Positions 47,781 to 56,993 are shown, counted from the first letter of the stretch. The stretch is 64,000 nt of DNA from Pseudovibrio sp. Alg231-02 (GCF_900143565.1 NZ_FREX01000002.1:372001-436000); one strand, 5' to 3'. The notes: generated from the sequence alone by a model not told the origin. Numbers and translations are program-made.

Positions 47781-48686
47781 TTAGTCGACTTCGTTGGTTG
47801 AGAGGGAAATCCAACGTTTCAGCTGTGGCAGATCAGAGCCTGCTGCTGTGCGGTCGTTTTCCTGCAATGTTGTGGTGCCGAACTGGAAGAATGCGCCAAA
47901 ACGGAACTCATGAATGACCGGTTCGTCGGATTCATCACCTTTGATCTGGAAGTCATGGCCGCTGTAGGAAGCACTGAGACCAACTGGCAGAGCGGTGAAG
48001 CTTTGTTTGAACTCCGCACCCCAGCTGAAGATGTTCACTTCACCATCGCGCGCATCACCCGGGTTTGGACGATTGTAGCGATCACCACTGACGTAAGACA
48101 GAGAGCCGGTCAACTTGGTGTTTGGTGTGAAGTAGTAGCTTGCGCCACCACGGGCAAACAGGCCGTTGTCGATGGTCTCGTTCTGGTCGTCATCACCATC
48201 AAGGAAGCCAGCCTGACTGAACAGGGTGATGTCCTGAAGGTAATACTGGCCTTCAACGCCGATGAACTGGAAGGTTTTGGTGGAGGTGTCGTCTCCGCCG
48301 TCAACGGTTACACCCCCGCCGCCAAAGACACCGAACAGGCCTTGCTGTGGGTCTTTGTAAGCGAAGTGGACTGCTCCCAGACCGTCGCGGAGGGTGTTGT
48401 CACCGTCCTTGGTGTCGAACTGGTAGTATTCGAGATCTCCATCTACCTGCAGGCTGAACTGCTGGAAGAGTGGCAGAGCGTAAGATCCATAGAAGCCAAG
48501 GGTGTTTGGTTCCTGATCTTTCGTGTCGATCTGATCAGCCTCAAAGAAAGAGCGACCAACGTTGACGCCGACAAAACCGCCTGCGTTAAGCTCTCGTGGA
48601 GCTTCTGTTTGGTGGTTGGCTTCTTGTGCACTTAGGGGATGTGCAGCAAGAGCCATGGGGATAGCCAGGAGGTATAAAGAGCGCAT
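47781..48686 (-). CDS. Outer-membrane beta-barrel protein
   Basis: A 301-residue exported protein. Residues 1-20 ([20 protein letters not shown]) form a signal peptide. The rest alternates hydrophobic and polar residues in short strands with [22 protein letters not shown]-type segments and aromatic residues, a barrel pattern. No specific porin family is recognised. Transcribed toward the PfpI gene on the same strand. Confidence 0.65.
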   Translation of the reverse strand: MRSLYLLAIPMALAAHPLSAQEANHQTEAPRELNAGGFVGVNVGRSFFEADQIDTKDQEPNTLGFYGSYALPLFQQFSLQVDGDLEYYQFDTKDGDNTLRDGLGAVHFAYKDPQQGLFGVFGGGGVTVDGGDDTSTKTFQFIGVEGQYYLQDITLFSQAGFLDGDDDQNETIDNGLFARGGASYYFTPNTKLTGSLSYVSGDRYNRPNPGDARDGEVNIFSWGAEFKQSFTALPVGLSASYSGHDFQIKGDESDEPVIHEFRFGAFFQFGTTTLQENDRTAAGSDLPQLKRWISLSTNEVD

Positions 48687-49032
48687 GTTTCTATTATTCT
48701 TGATGGGGTGTCCTTAGGGAATGTCCAACCTAGCAGAAATCCGTATACTTACAATTTTCTGGCAATAAACTATTAGTTATCTCTACGAGTGTTGCTGATC
48801 TGCACGGTGGGTATGGGGGCACTTATTTTCATTATTTCATAGGCTTGATGTGGTTTTTGTCGATAATTCGTGTCGAGGCGGCTGTGTACCAATTACACTG
48901 CTTAGGTAGTCTTGAGGATTTACTTGCAACTTATGCGGATGCGAGATTTAGTTTAAAGGTCGCCAAATTCTTCCATGTTTTGCAATCAGCGTTGACTTTA
49001 AGGTGCTTTGTACATCTTGGAGTGGATCAGGC
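48687..49032. other. Intergenic region between barrel gene and glutamine synthetase-like gene
   Basis: About 346 bases between divergent genes, with a short open frame at 48845-49036 that has no ribosome site. No strong hairpin or promoter is visible. Confidence 0.5.
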
Positions 49033-50439
49033 ATGACGACATTTTGGGAACAGCAAGCCGCCTCAAAGGAAGGGTTGGCCAAGCAAATCGCGCAGTTGAG
49101 GCAGCGGGGCGTACATTCGGTTATCACGCAGGTGCCAGATATGAACGGGCTTTTGCGGTGCCGGCTTCAGCCTCTGGATGGGTTGGAGAAGGGGTGTTCC
49201 ACCAACTCCTCGCTCTATCTTATTCCTCACGGAGACGGGCAGCCTGCTGGTGAGCAGATCTACGAGTCTCCGCACGTCTGGTATCACACCGGCTTTGGCA
49301 ATTTGCACAGTCTGGCGGATGGCAACACGCTGTTTCAGCTGGGGTGGCGATCTGAGGTCTCGGAGGTTATGCTGAATTGTTATGAGCGGGATGGTGCGCG
49401 CTTTTCATTGGACTTGCGGCGTCCATTGGAGATGCTGGAAGAAAAGCTTGCCGAGCTGAAACTCACCATGAAGATTGGAATGGAGTTTGAGCTAGGGATC
49501 TTTCATTTTGACCGGGCATTGGTTGAAGCGGGGCACCACCACAAGCTCAAGCCGTTTGGTCATTCCTTGCAATATGACTCAGTCAACCGTGATCCGGACT
49601 ACATGGACCTGATGGAAGCGTTTCGTGCGCGTATGGACTCGCTTGGCATTGGGGTTTCCTCAATGGAGAGTGAGATTGGTTGGGGCATGTATGAGATTGC
49701 CTTGTCGCCGACTTCACCACTGCAGGCTGCTGACAATGCAGTACGAGCACGTCATCACCTGAAAGAGCTGTGCCGGGAGCATGATCTGATTGCGACCTTC
49801 ATGGCGCGTTATCAGCCAATGGGGCAGGATTCTGCGTGCGGAACCCACGTGCACATCAGCCTCTATGACGAGATGGGGCACAATGTATTTTATGATCGGG
49901 AGGCGGTGCTGAGTGAGCGGGGGAGGTTCTTTGTGGCCGGACTTCTGGCGCAGATGCAGTCGTCTCATCTGGCGTTTCGGCCAACGATCAATTCTTACCG
50001 CCGGCTTTCCCGATTTACTGGTTGTCCTGAAGAAGTGTGTTGGGGAGATGAGCACCGCGTGAGTGCGGTGCGCGTGATTTCCAGTCCTGACCCGCAAGCG
50101 GTCCGCTTGGAGCATCGGTGTCCGGGGGCTGACACCCATCCGTATATCATCGTGCCTTTGATTGCTGCCGCTGGGCTGCAAGGTCTTCGCAAGGGGGAGG
50201 AGCCACCGGCAATGCTGATTGGTGATCCGGGCAAGGACGAAACTTTGGAGAAGTTGCCGCGATCCTTGGAAGCGTCATTGGAGCTCTTCCAGGAGAGTGA
50301 ATTTGCGAAGGAGGCATTGGGGTCGTCGCTGGCAGATCAGTATGCGCGTAGCCGAGAGAATGAGCTGAAGGCGTTCAAAGCATGGATTGAGAAAGACATC
50401 ACCAGCTTTGAGTTTCTGCGGTATTTTGAAGGGGTTTGA
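49033..50439 (+). CDS. Glutamine synthetase-family ligase
   Basis: A 468-residue member of the glutamine synthetase family with an N-terminal beta-grasp region and the catalytic barrel. Visible motifs: IGMEFELGIF near residue 148, CGTHVHISLYDE for the metal/ATP site near 270, and EHRCPGADTHPYIIVPL near 360. Together these fit the gamma-glutamyl-amide ligase branch (PuuA-like or methylglutamate/gamma-glutamylpolyamine types) rather than GlnA, whose motif would be NR..R.P. The acceptor amine is unknown. The start ATG 49033 is preferred over 49003. Convergent with pdxJ. Confidence 0.85.
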   Translation: MTTFWEQQAASKEGLAKQIAQLRQRGVHSVITQVPDMNGLLRCRLQPLDGLEKGCSTNSSLYLIPHGDGQPAGEQIYESPHVWYHTGFGNLHSLADGNTLFQLGWRSEVSEVMLNCYERDGARFSLDLRRPLEMLEEKLAELKLTMKIGMEFELGIFHFDRALVEAGHHHKLKPFGHSLQYDSVNRDPDYMDLMEAFRARMDSLGIGVSSMESEIGWGMYEIALSPTSPLQAADNAVRARHHLKELCREHDLIATFMARYQPMGQDSACGTHVHISLYDEMGHNVFYDREAVLSERGRFFVAGLLAQMQSSHLAFRPTINSYRRLSRFTGCPEEVCWGDEHRVSAVRVISSPDPQAVRLEHRCPGADTHPYIIVPLIAAAGLQGLRKGEEPPAMLIGDPGKDETLEKLPRSLEASLELFQESEFAKEALGSSLADQYARSRENELKAFKAWIEKDITSFEFLRYFEGV

Positions 50440-50456
50440 ACTCAGCCGGGAAACAC

Positions 50457-50497
50457 AAAAGAGCCTGCTGTAACGGATCACAGCAGGCTCTTCTTTG
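50457..50497. terminator. Bidirectional terminator between ligase and pdxJ
   Basis: AAGAGCCTGCTGT pairs with ACAGCAGGCTCTT around AACGGATC, T-rich on both ends in its transcribed senses. Confidence 0.88.
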
Positions 50498-50511
50498 AAA
50501 CGGGATAATTC

Positions 50512-51270
50512 TTAGAGTTCTGTCGGCTCACCAAGGGCGTGGCGGAAACGGCGAACGCTTTGGGTGAAACCATGTTCCAGAGCGTCGGCAGTGAAGCCGT
50601 GGCCGATGGAGACCTCTGAGATATATGGCACGCGCTCAATCAGAGCTGGCAGGTTCTCAACGGTGAGATCGTGGCCTGCATTGACCAGAAGGCCTGCTGC
50701 TCTTGCCGCTTCAGCGGTGGCAACGACTTTCTCCAGCTCGACCTTCTCGGCTTCCTTGTCAGAATGACAGGCCCCATAAGGGCCGGTGTAGATCTCGATA
50801 CGCTCAGCGCCTGCTTCAGCTGCAAGAGCTGGCTGGCTTGGTTCTGGATCCACGAAGAGTGATGTGCGCACACCCCAGGACTTCGCAGTACTGATGGCTT
50901 CTTTCAGGAGATCCATGTTCTCTGAAAAGTCCCAGCCATGGTCAGAGGTCTGCTGGGATGGGTCGTCCGGTACAAACAGAACCTGCGTCGGACGGGTTTG
51001 TTCCACCAACTCCATGAAGCGCTCATCTGGATAACCTTCGAGGCACAGCTCTTTGCCATGCAGCTCTTCGCGCAGCATTTTGGAGATGTCTTCAACATCT
51101 GTGCGGCGAATATGGCGCTCATCCGGGCGTGGGTGCACGGTGATGCCTTTGGCGCCTGCATTGAGGGCAAGTGCTGCCAGATGCGTCACGCTTGGCCACG
51201 GAACGTCGCGGCGATTTCGCAGAACTGCTACAGCGTTTACGTTGACAGATAAGCGGCTAGGCGTCTTCAT
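50512..51270 (-). CDS. pdxJ: Pyridoxine 5'-phosphate synthase
   Basis: PdxJ condenses 1-deoxyxylulose phosphate with aminoacetone phosphate to make pyridoxine phosphate. The 252-residue protein shows LSVNVNAVAVLRNRR at the start, ITVHPRPDERHIR near 42 and EGYPDERFM near 80, and a C-terminal LVNAGHDLTVENL and ISEVSIGHGF, all family motifs. Single gene bordered by a RIME-like repeat and a terminator. Confidence 0.95.
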   Translation of the reverse strand: MKTPSRLSVNVNAVAVLRNRRDVPWPSVTHLAALALNAGAKGITVHPRPDERHIRRTDVEDISKMLREELHGKELCLEGYPDERFMELVEQTRPTQVLFVPDDPSQQTSDHGWDFSENMDLLKEAISTAKSWGVRTSLFVDPEPSQPALAAEAGAERIEIYTGPYGACHSDKEAEKVELEKVVATAEAARAAGLLVNAGHDLTVENLPALIERVPYISEVSIGHGFTADALEHGFTQSVRRFRHALGEPTEL

Positions 51271-51292
51271 GGGGCATACCCTTTATTGAGTT

Positions 51293-51389
51293 AAAGCATG
51301 TCGCAATTACGCGCCGTGCTCTAATTTTCTTGTTCTTCGCGTATCCTTATCCGATAACCGATTCCCACATTCTGGGGGACACGCTCTAG
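51293..51389. repeat. RIME-like repeat, copy 3
   Basis: AAAGCATGTCGC...GTGCTCT, then CGCGTATCCTTATCCGATAACCG followed by CACATTCTGGGGGACACGCTCTAGA. The second half is the same element as at 34370-34417 with few changes. Confidence 0.75.
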
Positions 51390-51398
51390 ATCACCAAA

Positions 51399-51437
51399 AT
51401 AAAACGGCGTCTTCGCAGACTTGCAAAAGACGCCGCT
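51399..51437 (-). terminator. Terminator after ilvH
   Basis: GCGGCGTCTT pairs with AAGACGCCG on the minus strand and is followed by TTTTATTTT. Confidence 0.85.
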
Positions 51438-51470
51438 CAATATCAATAGGACAAAATTGTCCCCTAACTG

Positions 51471-52064
51471 TTAAATTTCATCCTGCAAGTCTTTAAGACC
51501 TTGGGACCCACGTGAAAGTGCGGCAACGCCCGTACGTGAAACCTCAACAAGACCCAGTGGTGTCAGGATTTCGATGAACTGATCGATTTTATTGGTGCGG
51601 CCTGTGATCTCGAAAACGAAGTGATCAATGGTTGCATCAATGACAGTTGCCCTGAAAGCTTCTGACAGCCGCAAGGCCTCCAGACGTTTTTCTCCTTCAC
51701 CACGCACCTTGATCAGTGCCAGCTCTCGCTCAAGCGGCTTTTCCTGATTGGAGTTGCGTGCTGCAACGGTCAGATCCCGGACGATATGCACCGGTACGAG
51801 ACGATCCAGCTGGTGACGGATCTGCTCGATGATCTGAGGAGTACCTGTGGTCACAATCGTGATACGGGAAACGTGCTTCTCGTGCTCCGTTTCAGAAACA
51901 CTGAGACTGTCAATGTTGTAGCCACGGCCAGAGTACAGGCCAATCACGCGGGCAAGAACACCCGGTTCATTGTCTACAATGATAGATAGGGTATGTGTTT
52001 CGAGGACATCGCTGGTTTCGGCTAGGAAATAGGCCGATAGAGCGTCTGTTTTCTGTGCGTTCAT
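51471..52064 (-). CDS. ilvH: Acetolactate synthase small subunit
   Basis: The regulatory subunit binds valine and controls the large subunit. The 197-residue protein has an N-terminal ACT domain (about 22-100, IIVDNEPGVLARVIGLYSGRGYNI in part) and a C-terminal ALS regulatory domain. It is 19 bases downstream of ilvB on the same strand, in one transcript that starts at the leader near 54183. Confidence 0.95.
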   Translation of the reverse strand: MNAQKTDALSAYFLAETSDVLETHTLSIIVDNEPGVLARVIGLYSGRGYNIDSLSVSETEHEKHVSRITIVTTGTPQIIEQIRHQLDRLVPVHIVRDLTVAARNSNQEKPLERELALIKVRGEGEKRLEALRLSEAFRATVIDATIDHFVFEITGRTNKIDQFIEILTPLGLVEVSRTGVAALSRGSQGLKDLQDEI

Positions 52065-52083
52065 AATGGTTCTCCCAGCTTAC

Positions 52084-53859
52084 CTATACCAATGACTTGC
52101 CAGCGGTGTCGATGGCGTTTGCAACGGCTTCATCAGTTGCTTCATCTGGCAACAACATTTCGTTGTGGGCTTTGCCTGATGGGATCATTGGGAAGCAGTT
52201 GGTCAGCTGAGCGACGCAGCAATCAAACAGAACCGGGCCAGGTGTTTCAATCATTTCCTGAATGGCGTCATCCAGTTCACCTGGTTTGGTGACACGAATG
52301 CCTTTGCCGCCGTAAGCTTCTGCCAGTTTTACGAAGTCAGGCAGGCTGTCCGTGTAGGAGTGGGAGAGACGGTTGCCATGCAGCAGCTGCTGCCACTGGC
52401 GAACCATACCCATGTAGGAGTTGTTCAGGATGAACGTTTTAGGCGCCAGACCATGCTGAACGGCTGTCGACATTTCCTGAATGTTCATCAGGATGGAAGC
52501 ATCGCCTGCAACGTTGATGCACAGCCCGTCTGGATGAGCAACCTGTGCGCCAATAGCTGCTGGCAGGCCATACCCCATTGTGCCGAAGCCACCTGAAGTC
52601 AGCCAGTGGTTTGGAGATTCAAAGCCAAGGTACTGCGCCGCCCACATCTGGTGCTGTCCAACCTCGGTGGAGATGTAAACATCCTTGCGGCCTTTGATGG
52701 CTGCGTTCAGACGCTGCAATGCGTACTGAGGCATGATGACATCATCGCTGTGGCGGTAAGACAAGCAATCGCGTGCGCGCCACTTGGCGATCTGTGTCTG
52801 CCATTCCTTCAGCTCTGGCTGAGAGCGGAAGCTGGAGGCGCGCCAGATGCGAACCATGTCTTCCAGAACGTGAGCCACATCGCCAACAATCGGCAGGTCA
52901 ACATGAACGATCTTGTTGATGGAGGATGGATCGATGTCCACGTGGATCTTGGTAGAGTTCGGTGAGAAGGCGTCCAGACGGCCCGTGATGCGGTCATCAA
53001 AGCGTGCACCGATACAGATCATCAGATCACAATCGTGCATAGCCATGTTGGCTTCATAGGTGCCGTGCATGCCCAGCATACCGAGCCACTGTTCGCCAGA
53101 AGCCGGATACGCGCCCAGACCCATCAGGGTGGATGTAATCGGGAAGCCTGTCTGGTCCACCAGTTCACGCAGCAGCTGGCTTGCAGCTGCGCCGGAGTTG
53201 ATGACGCCGCCGCCTGTATAGAACACAGGGCGTTTGGCTTTCGACATCAGCTCAACAGCTGCGCGAATGGCAGTCATGTCGCCTTTCAGCTGCGGGCGAT
53301 AGCTTTTGTGGTTGCTCGGGTTTGCCTGCGGGCCTTCATAGGTGCCGGTGGCAAACTGCACATCCTTTGGAATATCGACAACAACAGGGCCTGGACGACC
53401 AGATTGTGCAACATAAAATGCTTCATGGAGAATACGAGGCAGATCATCAACGTCCTTCACCAGCCAGTTGTGCTTGGTGCACGGGCGGGTGATGCCAACG
53501 GTGTCACATTCCTGGAACGCATCAGACCCAACAAGGTTGGTTGGGACCTGACCGGTGATGCAGACCATAGGGATAGAGTCGAGCATGGCGTCTGTCAGGG
53601 CAGTCACCATGTTGGTTGCGCCCGGACCAGAGGTCACCAGAGCAATGCCGGCTTTTCCGGTAGAGCGTGCATAGCCTTCAGCAGCATGGCCTGCGCCTTG
53701 CTCGTGACGGACAAGGATGTGCTGGATCGCATCCTGCTGGATCAGCTCATCATAAATGGGTAGAACTGCACCACCAGGGTATCCAAATACATGTTCCACC
53801 CCGTTGTCCTTCAGCGCCTGGAGAACCATTTCAGCGCCTGTCATCTCCCGTTGCATCAT
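52084..53859 (-). CDS. ilvB: Acetolactate synthase large subunit
   Basis: This thiamine-diphosphate enzyme makes acetolactate or acetohydroxybutyrate. About 591 residues; the start is uncertain among TTG 53862, ATG 53859 and ATG 53856. The N-terminal RHEQGAGHAAEGYARS holds the catalytic glutamate, and the C-terminal diphosphate motif is GDASILMNIQEM...LNN. A leader peptide rich in Ile, Leu and Val with a terminator lies upstream (53971-54077), so transcription is attenuated by branched-chain amino acids. Confidence 0.95.
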   Translation of the reverse strand: MMQREMTGAEMVLQALKDNGVEHVFGYPGGAVLPIYDELIQQDAIQHILVRHEQGAGHAAEGYARSTGKAGIALVTSGPGATNMVTALTDAMLDSIPMVCITGQVPTNLVGSDAFQECDTVGITRPCTKHNWLVKDVDDLPRILHEAFYVAQSGRPGPVVVDIPKDVQFATGTYEGPQANPSNHKSYRPQLKGDMTAIRAAVELMSKAKRPVFYTGGGVINSGAAASQLLRELVDQTGFPITSTLMGLGAYPASGEQWLGMLGMHGTYEANMAMHDCDLMICIGARFDDRITGRLDAFSPNSTKIHVDIDPSSINKIVHVDLPIVGDVAHVLEDMVRIWRASSFRSQPELKEWQTQIAKWRARDCLSYRHSDDVIMPQYALQRLNAAIKGRKDVYISTEVGQHQMWAAQYLGFESPNHWLTSGGFGTMGYGLPAAIGAQVAHPDGLCINVAGDASILMNIQEMSTAVQHGLAPKTFILNNSYMGMVRQWQQLLHGNRLSHSYTDSLPDFVKLAEAYGGKGIRVTKPGELDDAIQEMIETPGPVLFDCCVAQLTNCFPMIPSGKAHNEMLLPDEATDEAVANAIDTAGKSLV

Positions 53860-53970
53860 CAAGTCCTTGTTGCCTGTATCTGCTCGTTTTGCCTGATTGA
53901 AGGATGTGCAATCAATCCGACTGTTTGTTTTGCAGGGGTGCTCTTTTAAACATCACTGCGAATTAGCCAT

Positions 53971-53995
53971 AAAAAAAGGAGCCGTTTGGCTCCTT
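53971..53995 (-). terminator. ilvBH attenuator terminator
   Basis: AAGGAGCC pairs with GGCTCCTT around AAAC, then a run of T, about 110 bases before ilvB. The GGAGCC arm can also pair with a GGCTCC (54093-54088) ahead of the leader peptide, giving a possible antiterminator. Confidence 0.85.
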
Positions 53996-54219
53996 GTGCG
54001 CGTCTAACCGTTCCGAGTGAGCTAGCTCACTCCGGCGACGCGCGTCCCACCACGATAAGAAGAATTGAAGTTTGCATTCTGGTATTGGGAGCCTCAGGGC
54101 TCCACTCTCCCTTAACATAATTCCAACCGTGTAAGAGATTACCGCGCTTCACCATTGAATCGCTCAGGTAAACTCTGAAATTCGGGGTGAGATTAGGCTT
54201 AGATACGTAAAAGCGTCAA
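53996..54219 (-). promoter_or_regulatory. ilvBH leader promoter and attenuator region
   Basis: The minus strand shows TTGACG (54219-54214), 18 bases, then TAATCT (54195-54190). A hairpin GGAGCC/GGCTCC (54103-54088) precedes the leader peptide, and an 18-base perfect palindrome GAGTGAGCTAGCTCACTC (54032-54015) covers its stop. Sequence and order match an amino-acid attenuator. Confidence 0.75.
54027..54077 (-). CDS. ilvBH leader peptide (MQTSILLIVVGRASPE)
   Basis: A 16-residue peptide with I-L-L-I-V-V in the middle. The run of all three branched-chain residues, the stop codon in a palindrome and the following terminator are the expected design for sensing charged tRNA-Ile, -Leu and -Val. A CDS of this size cannot be tested by homology. 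Confidence 0.8.
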   Translation of the reverse strand: MQTSILLIVVGRASPE

Positions 54220-54717
54220 GTGGCTTCTTCTTAATGTTGCGCCGCAAAGACCTCTCGTTTCCTTGAGTTATCTGCAATAGTCAGCGTGCTTTGCAGAAGT
54301 TGCGTGGCGGAAAGTCCTGCTCGCTCTGTTTGTATTGGCTTTTCCAGGCGCAATTGTTGCACTTGAGCGAACCCGCAGAAATACGGGATTTTGCAGTGCG
54401 ATGCTGGCGGGGCTACTTTAGCTGCAGTGCACGCCTCTGACTGCTAAGGAGAGCTGGGGTGGCCCGTAGTTGGTTGTTTGCTGAAAAACTTTGCGTTGGA
54501 CTAATTGATAAGAGGGCAGTCTTGTGAAATTTGCGGTGTTTTTTCGCGTTTCGCACTTCTGAATTGTGTTTGTGCTGCGAAAATTCGTAGATTTGCATAG
54601 GTTAGTCTGGGATAAGTTTACTTTACACAAGACATTTTTGAAAAGTTGCACCTTGGGCCTTGCGCTCTTGCTAAAGGCTTTATATACACCCGCCATCGCT
54701 TCGGCGGGAAACGTTTT
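54216..54717. other. Intergenic region before the tRNA-Lys pair
   Basis: About 500 bases with no gene. TTGCGC at 54660-54665 and TATACA at 54683-54688 with 17 bases between form a plausible promoter for the tRNAs, followed by a CCCGCC/GGCGGG hairpin (54689-54708). Confidence 0.55.
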
Positions 54718-54793
54718 GGGTGTATAGCTCAGTTGGTAGAGCAGCTGACTCTTAATCAGCCGGTCTAGGGTTCGAATCCCTATGCACCCACCA
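54718..54793 (+). tRNA. tRNA-Lys (anticodon CTT)
   Basis: 76-base cloverleaf with acceptor GGGTGTA/TGCACCC, anticodon loop CTCTTAA (CTT), T-loop GGTTCGAATCC and encoded CCA. Reads AAG lysine codons. Confidence 0.96.
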
Positions 54794-54813
54794 ACAAACG
54801 TCTCGTATTTAGT

Positions 54814-54889
54814 GAGCCCGTAGCTCAGCTGGTAGAGCAACTGACTTTTAATCAGTAGGTCCACGGTTCGAACCCGTGCGGGCTCACCA
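54814..54889 (+). tRNA. tRNA-Lys (anticodon TTT)
   Basis: 76-base cloverleaf with acceptor GAGCCCG/CGGGCTC, anticodon loop CTTTTAA (TTT), T-loop GGTTCGAACCC and encoded CCA. Only 20 bases after the first lysine tRNA, so they are co-transcribed. Confidence 0.96.
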
Positions 54890-55070
54890 TTTTCTTTCAG
54901 AAAATCGGTGACTGTTTTACAAAGGCATTTATGCCTTGGTGGTGTTTGTGTGTGCTTTGCTTCAAAGTGATCGCACCCCTTTTTGCATTCCTTGCATTCC
55001 TTGCATTCTGGTTTTCGAACTCTCTCCCAAATATATCGTTTGTTCCGCTCTTTCTTTGAAAGGTTTCGTG

Positions 55071-55616
55071 ATGGACTTTGTCATTACTGGCGCGTCTGGT
55101 GCTGGGAAATCTACTTTGCTGGCTTATCTCAAGTCTTTTGGGTATGCGTGCCGGGAGGAGGTTGGGCGGCAGTTGGTGCGGGAGCAGCGTGCGGTTGGTG
55201 GTTGTGCTCTGCCTGACAAGGACTGCGTTGCTTTTCGGGATTTGTTGTTTGAGCGTTCTATTGCGGCGTTTGATCGGGGAGGGGGGCGGTCAGGTGAGAC
55301 TGTGTTCCATGATCGCAGTTTTCTGGAAGCGATTGCGTATAGTGCAATTATTGGGGCTTCTGTTCCTGAGAGCATGGTGCGTGCTGCGCAACTGAGACGG
55401 TTGGCGTCGCCTGTGTTTGTGTGTGCGCCGTGGAGAGAGATCTTTGAACATGATGCGGAGCGAACGCATGGCTTTGACTTTGCACGCCAGGATTATGCCG
55501 CGAATGTTTCGGTCTATCGTGCTTATGGATATGAGTTGGTTGACGTGCCGCAAGTGTGCGTTGAAGAGCGTGCGCGGTTTGTGATTGAGCACCTGGAAAA
55601 ACAATCTCTCCTTTAA
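55071..55616 (+). CDS. AAA_28-family ATPase/NTPase
   Basis: A 181-residue P-loop NTPase of the AAA_28 family with GASGAGKST at residues 8-16 and a Walker B-like strand in ETVFHDRSFLEAI. The family is related to NadR-type kinases; its activity is unproven. The start ATG 55071 follows AAAGG. It is the last gene before the sigma factor and R-body locus but about 460 bases from it, so a functional link is open. Confidence 0.78.
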   Translation: MDFVITGASGAGKSTLLAYLKSFGYACREEVGRQLVREQRAVGGCALPDKDCVAFRDLLFERSIAAFDRGGGRSGETVFHDRSFLEAIAYSAIIGASVPESMVRAAQLRRLASPVFVCAPWREIFEHDAERTHGFDFARQDYAANVSVYRAYGYELVDVPQVCVEERARFVIEHLEKQSLL

Positions 55617-56072
55617 TTTGTAGAATCGCTTATGTCACAAAACGTCGGGCGGGCTGTCTATTAAGGGCAGGGTGGATGGTGCTCTATGAGATTGGGCTTA
55701 TGTATTTTTCGGGTTGTATCAATCTCAATTATACATCTTATAGGTTGTTAACAGGTCGTCGTCGTGTTTCTGGTTGTGTTGTAATTCTGCAAGGTTGATT
55801 ACTCGAAGGTCGTTAAGTGACTGGAACCTCTTAAAATTTCTAATCTGGTTCACGTTGTATTACCAAGGGTTGTAGGCGTGAATTTATACAACCCATAAAA
55901 TTGCGTTGGTTTTCCGTAAACAAGAATATCCGTAGCTTCATCTCTATCGAAGCGGACGAATTCTCTAGAAATAAAGTTGATATCTGTTCTCCATGCCAGT
56001 GTTGGTGTGTGTTTCGTGATGTCTCTTTGTGGTGTTCAGGGATTTAGTCTGTAATACATTGAGGTGTGGCGG
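55617..56072 (+). promoter_or_regulatory. Upstream control region of the R-body locus
   Basis: 456 bases without a gene. GGGTTGTA/TACAACCC (about 55867-55896) is an 8-bp inverted repeat with 12 bases between. A TGTATTAC box at 55856-55863 recurs as GTAATACA at 56051-56058 and TGTATTAC at 56074-56081. Several further GTTGTA motifs occur (about 55711, 55743, 55771). These repeats suggest binding sites for a regulator; inference only. Confidence 0.45.
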
Positions 56073-56081
56073 ATGTATTAC
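56051..56081 (+). promoter_or_regulatory. Perfect 9-bp hairpin covering the sigma factor start
   Basis: GTAATACAT and ATGTATTAC pair perfectly. The 13-base loop holds the ribosome site GAGGTG and the ATG start lies in the 3' arm. The stem has only two G-C pairs. In mRNA it would hide the start and could act as a thermosensor-like or protein-controlled switch; as DNA it could be an operator. Confidence 0.6.
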
Positions 56082-56654
56082 AAGAATACACGACTAGAAC
56101 ATCTTGATGGGCGTCAGGATTTGACGCCTGTTTGGGAATACTGGAACGAGCATAGAAAAAAGATATTCGGAAGAGCGTTTCATCTTACGGGTGGTGACAT
56201 GGATGCGGCTGAAGAGTTGATGTCAGCAACGATCATTAAGGTTGCATCGCACTTTGAACAGCGTCCCTTGAATATGAGGGAGCCAATCGCCTTTTTTATG
56301 TATGCGCTCAAAAACGAGTTCATCAGCCAGTACCGGAAGAAGCGTTATGAATATCAGTTTCGTGATGGCGATAAGGATGTTTATGACGAACATCTGGCCA
56401 ATACAGAGATTGAAAGCGCACCGCAGGAAGTGTTGCTGGCACAGAAGGAAGAGCTGATGCTGATCAGCAAGACGCTTGACCGGCTTCCTCTTATCTATCA
56501 GCAGATTTTTTCCATGAAGTTTGCCGAGGATCGCAGTTACAGCGAGATTTCGGAGGAGCTGAATATTTCTCAGGCTTTGGCCCGCAAGCGGGTGCAGTTT
56601 TTGCGTGAGAAGCTGAGAGATGCCCGCTCCAAGAAGCGTAAGCGGCTCAATTGA
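56073..56654 (+). CDS. ECF-type RNA polymerase sigma factor of the R-body locus
   Basis: A 193-residue sigma factor. Region 2 is seen in AEELMSATIIKVASHF and YALKNEFISQYRKKRYE, and region 4 in LPLIYQQIFSMKFAEDRSYSEISEELNISQALARKRVQFLREKL (given in part). It starts at ATG 56073, where the SD GAGGTG is 6 bases upstream; a GTG at 56064 would lie in the loop of the hairpin. It heads the reb genes on one strand, 78 bases before the first, so it probably directs their transcription. Sigma factors linked to R-body genes are, from recollection, also known in Pseudomonas aeruginosa. Confidence 0.85.
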   Translation: MYYKNTRLEHLDGRQDLTPVWEYWNEHRKKIFGRAFHLTGGDMDAAEELMSATIIKVASHFEQRPLNMREPIAFFMYALKNEFISQYRKKRYEYQFRDGDKDVYDEHLANTEIESAPQEVLLAQKEELMLISKTLDRLPLIYQQIFSMKFAEDRSYSEISEELNISQALARKRVQFLREKLRDARSKKRKRLN

Positions 56655-56732
56655 GCAGATTGAATGTTCACAGGAGGGTTGGGAGTGCGTCTCTCCGAAT
56701 AGTTAACGAATTTAGACTGCGAGGGCGAAAGC

Positions 56733-56993
56733 ATGGCGGAAGATACTGTAAATGCTCAGGTGACGGATGCCGTTACTCAGACAAATGTGAAGGTGGTGGG
56801 TGAAGCGCCTTCTCAGGCAATTGCCAATCTGTATCAGGTGGTAAGCAATGCGACGGGACTGTCGGTTCAAAATGCGACCCATGCGCAGCAATCCATGAAC
56901 CAGATATCGACGGCTGTGGTGTCCAAGGGCGTTCAGCTGATTATGGAAATAGGCCCGACCTCTGGAGCGGAGTCTAAACCTTCAGGTGGCTAA
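56733..56993 (+). CDS. RebB-family R-body protein
   Basis: An 86-residue Reb protein, building block or assembly factor of R-bodies, large coiled ribbons that unroll under pH or ion change. The family core is clear: VTDAVTQTNVKVVGEAPSQAIANLYQ, then QNATHAQQSMNQI (shortened here). It is the classical short type, unlike the 106-113-residue paralogs later in the locus. GAGGG lies before the ATG. It follows the sigma factor by 78 bases and precedes a hypothetical gene by 14. Confidence 0.9.
   Translation: MAEDTVNAQVTDAVTQTNVKVVGEAPSQAIANLYQVVSNATGLSVQNATHAQQSMNQISTAVVSKGVQLIMEIGPTSGAESKPSGG

Noticed and set aside
54418-54864. Minus-strand open frame of 148 codons
   Set aside because: It runs antisense through both tRNA-Lys genes; its repeated LIKSQLLYQLSY segments are the reverse complement of the tRNAs.
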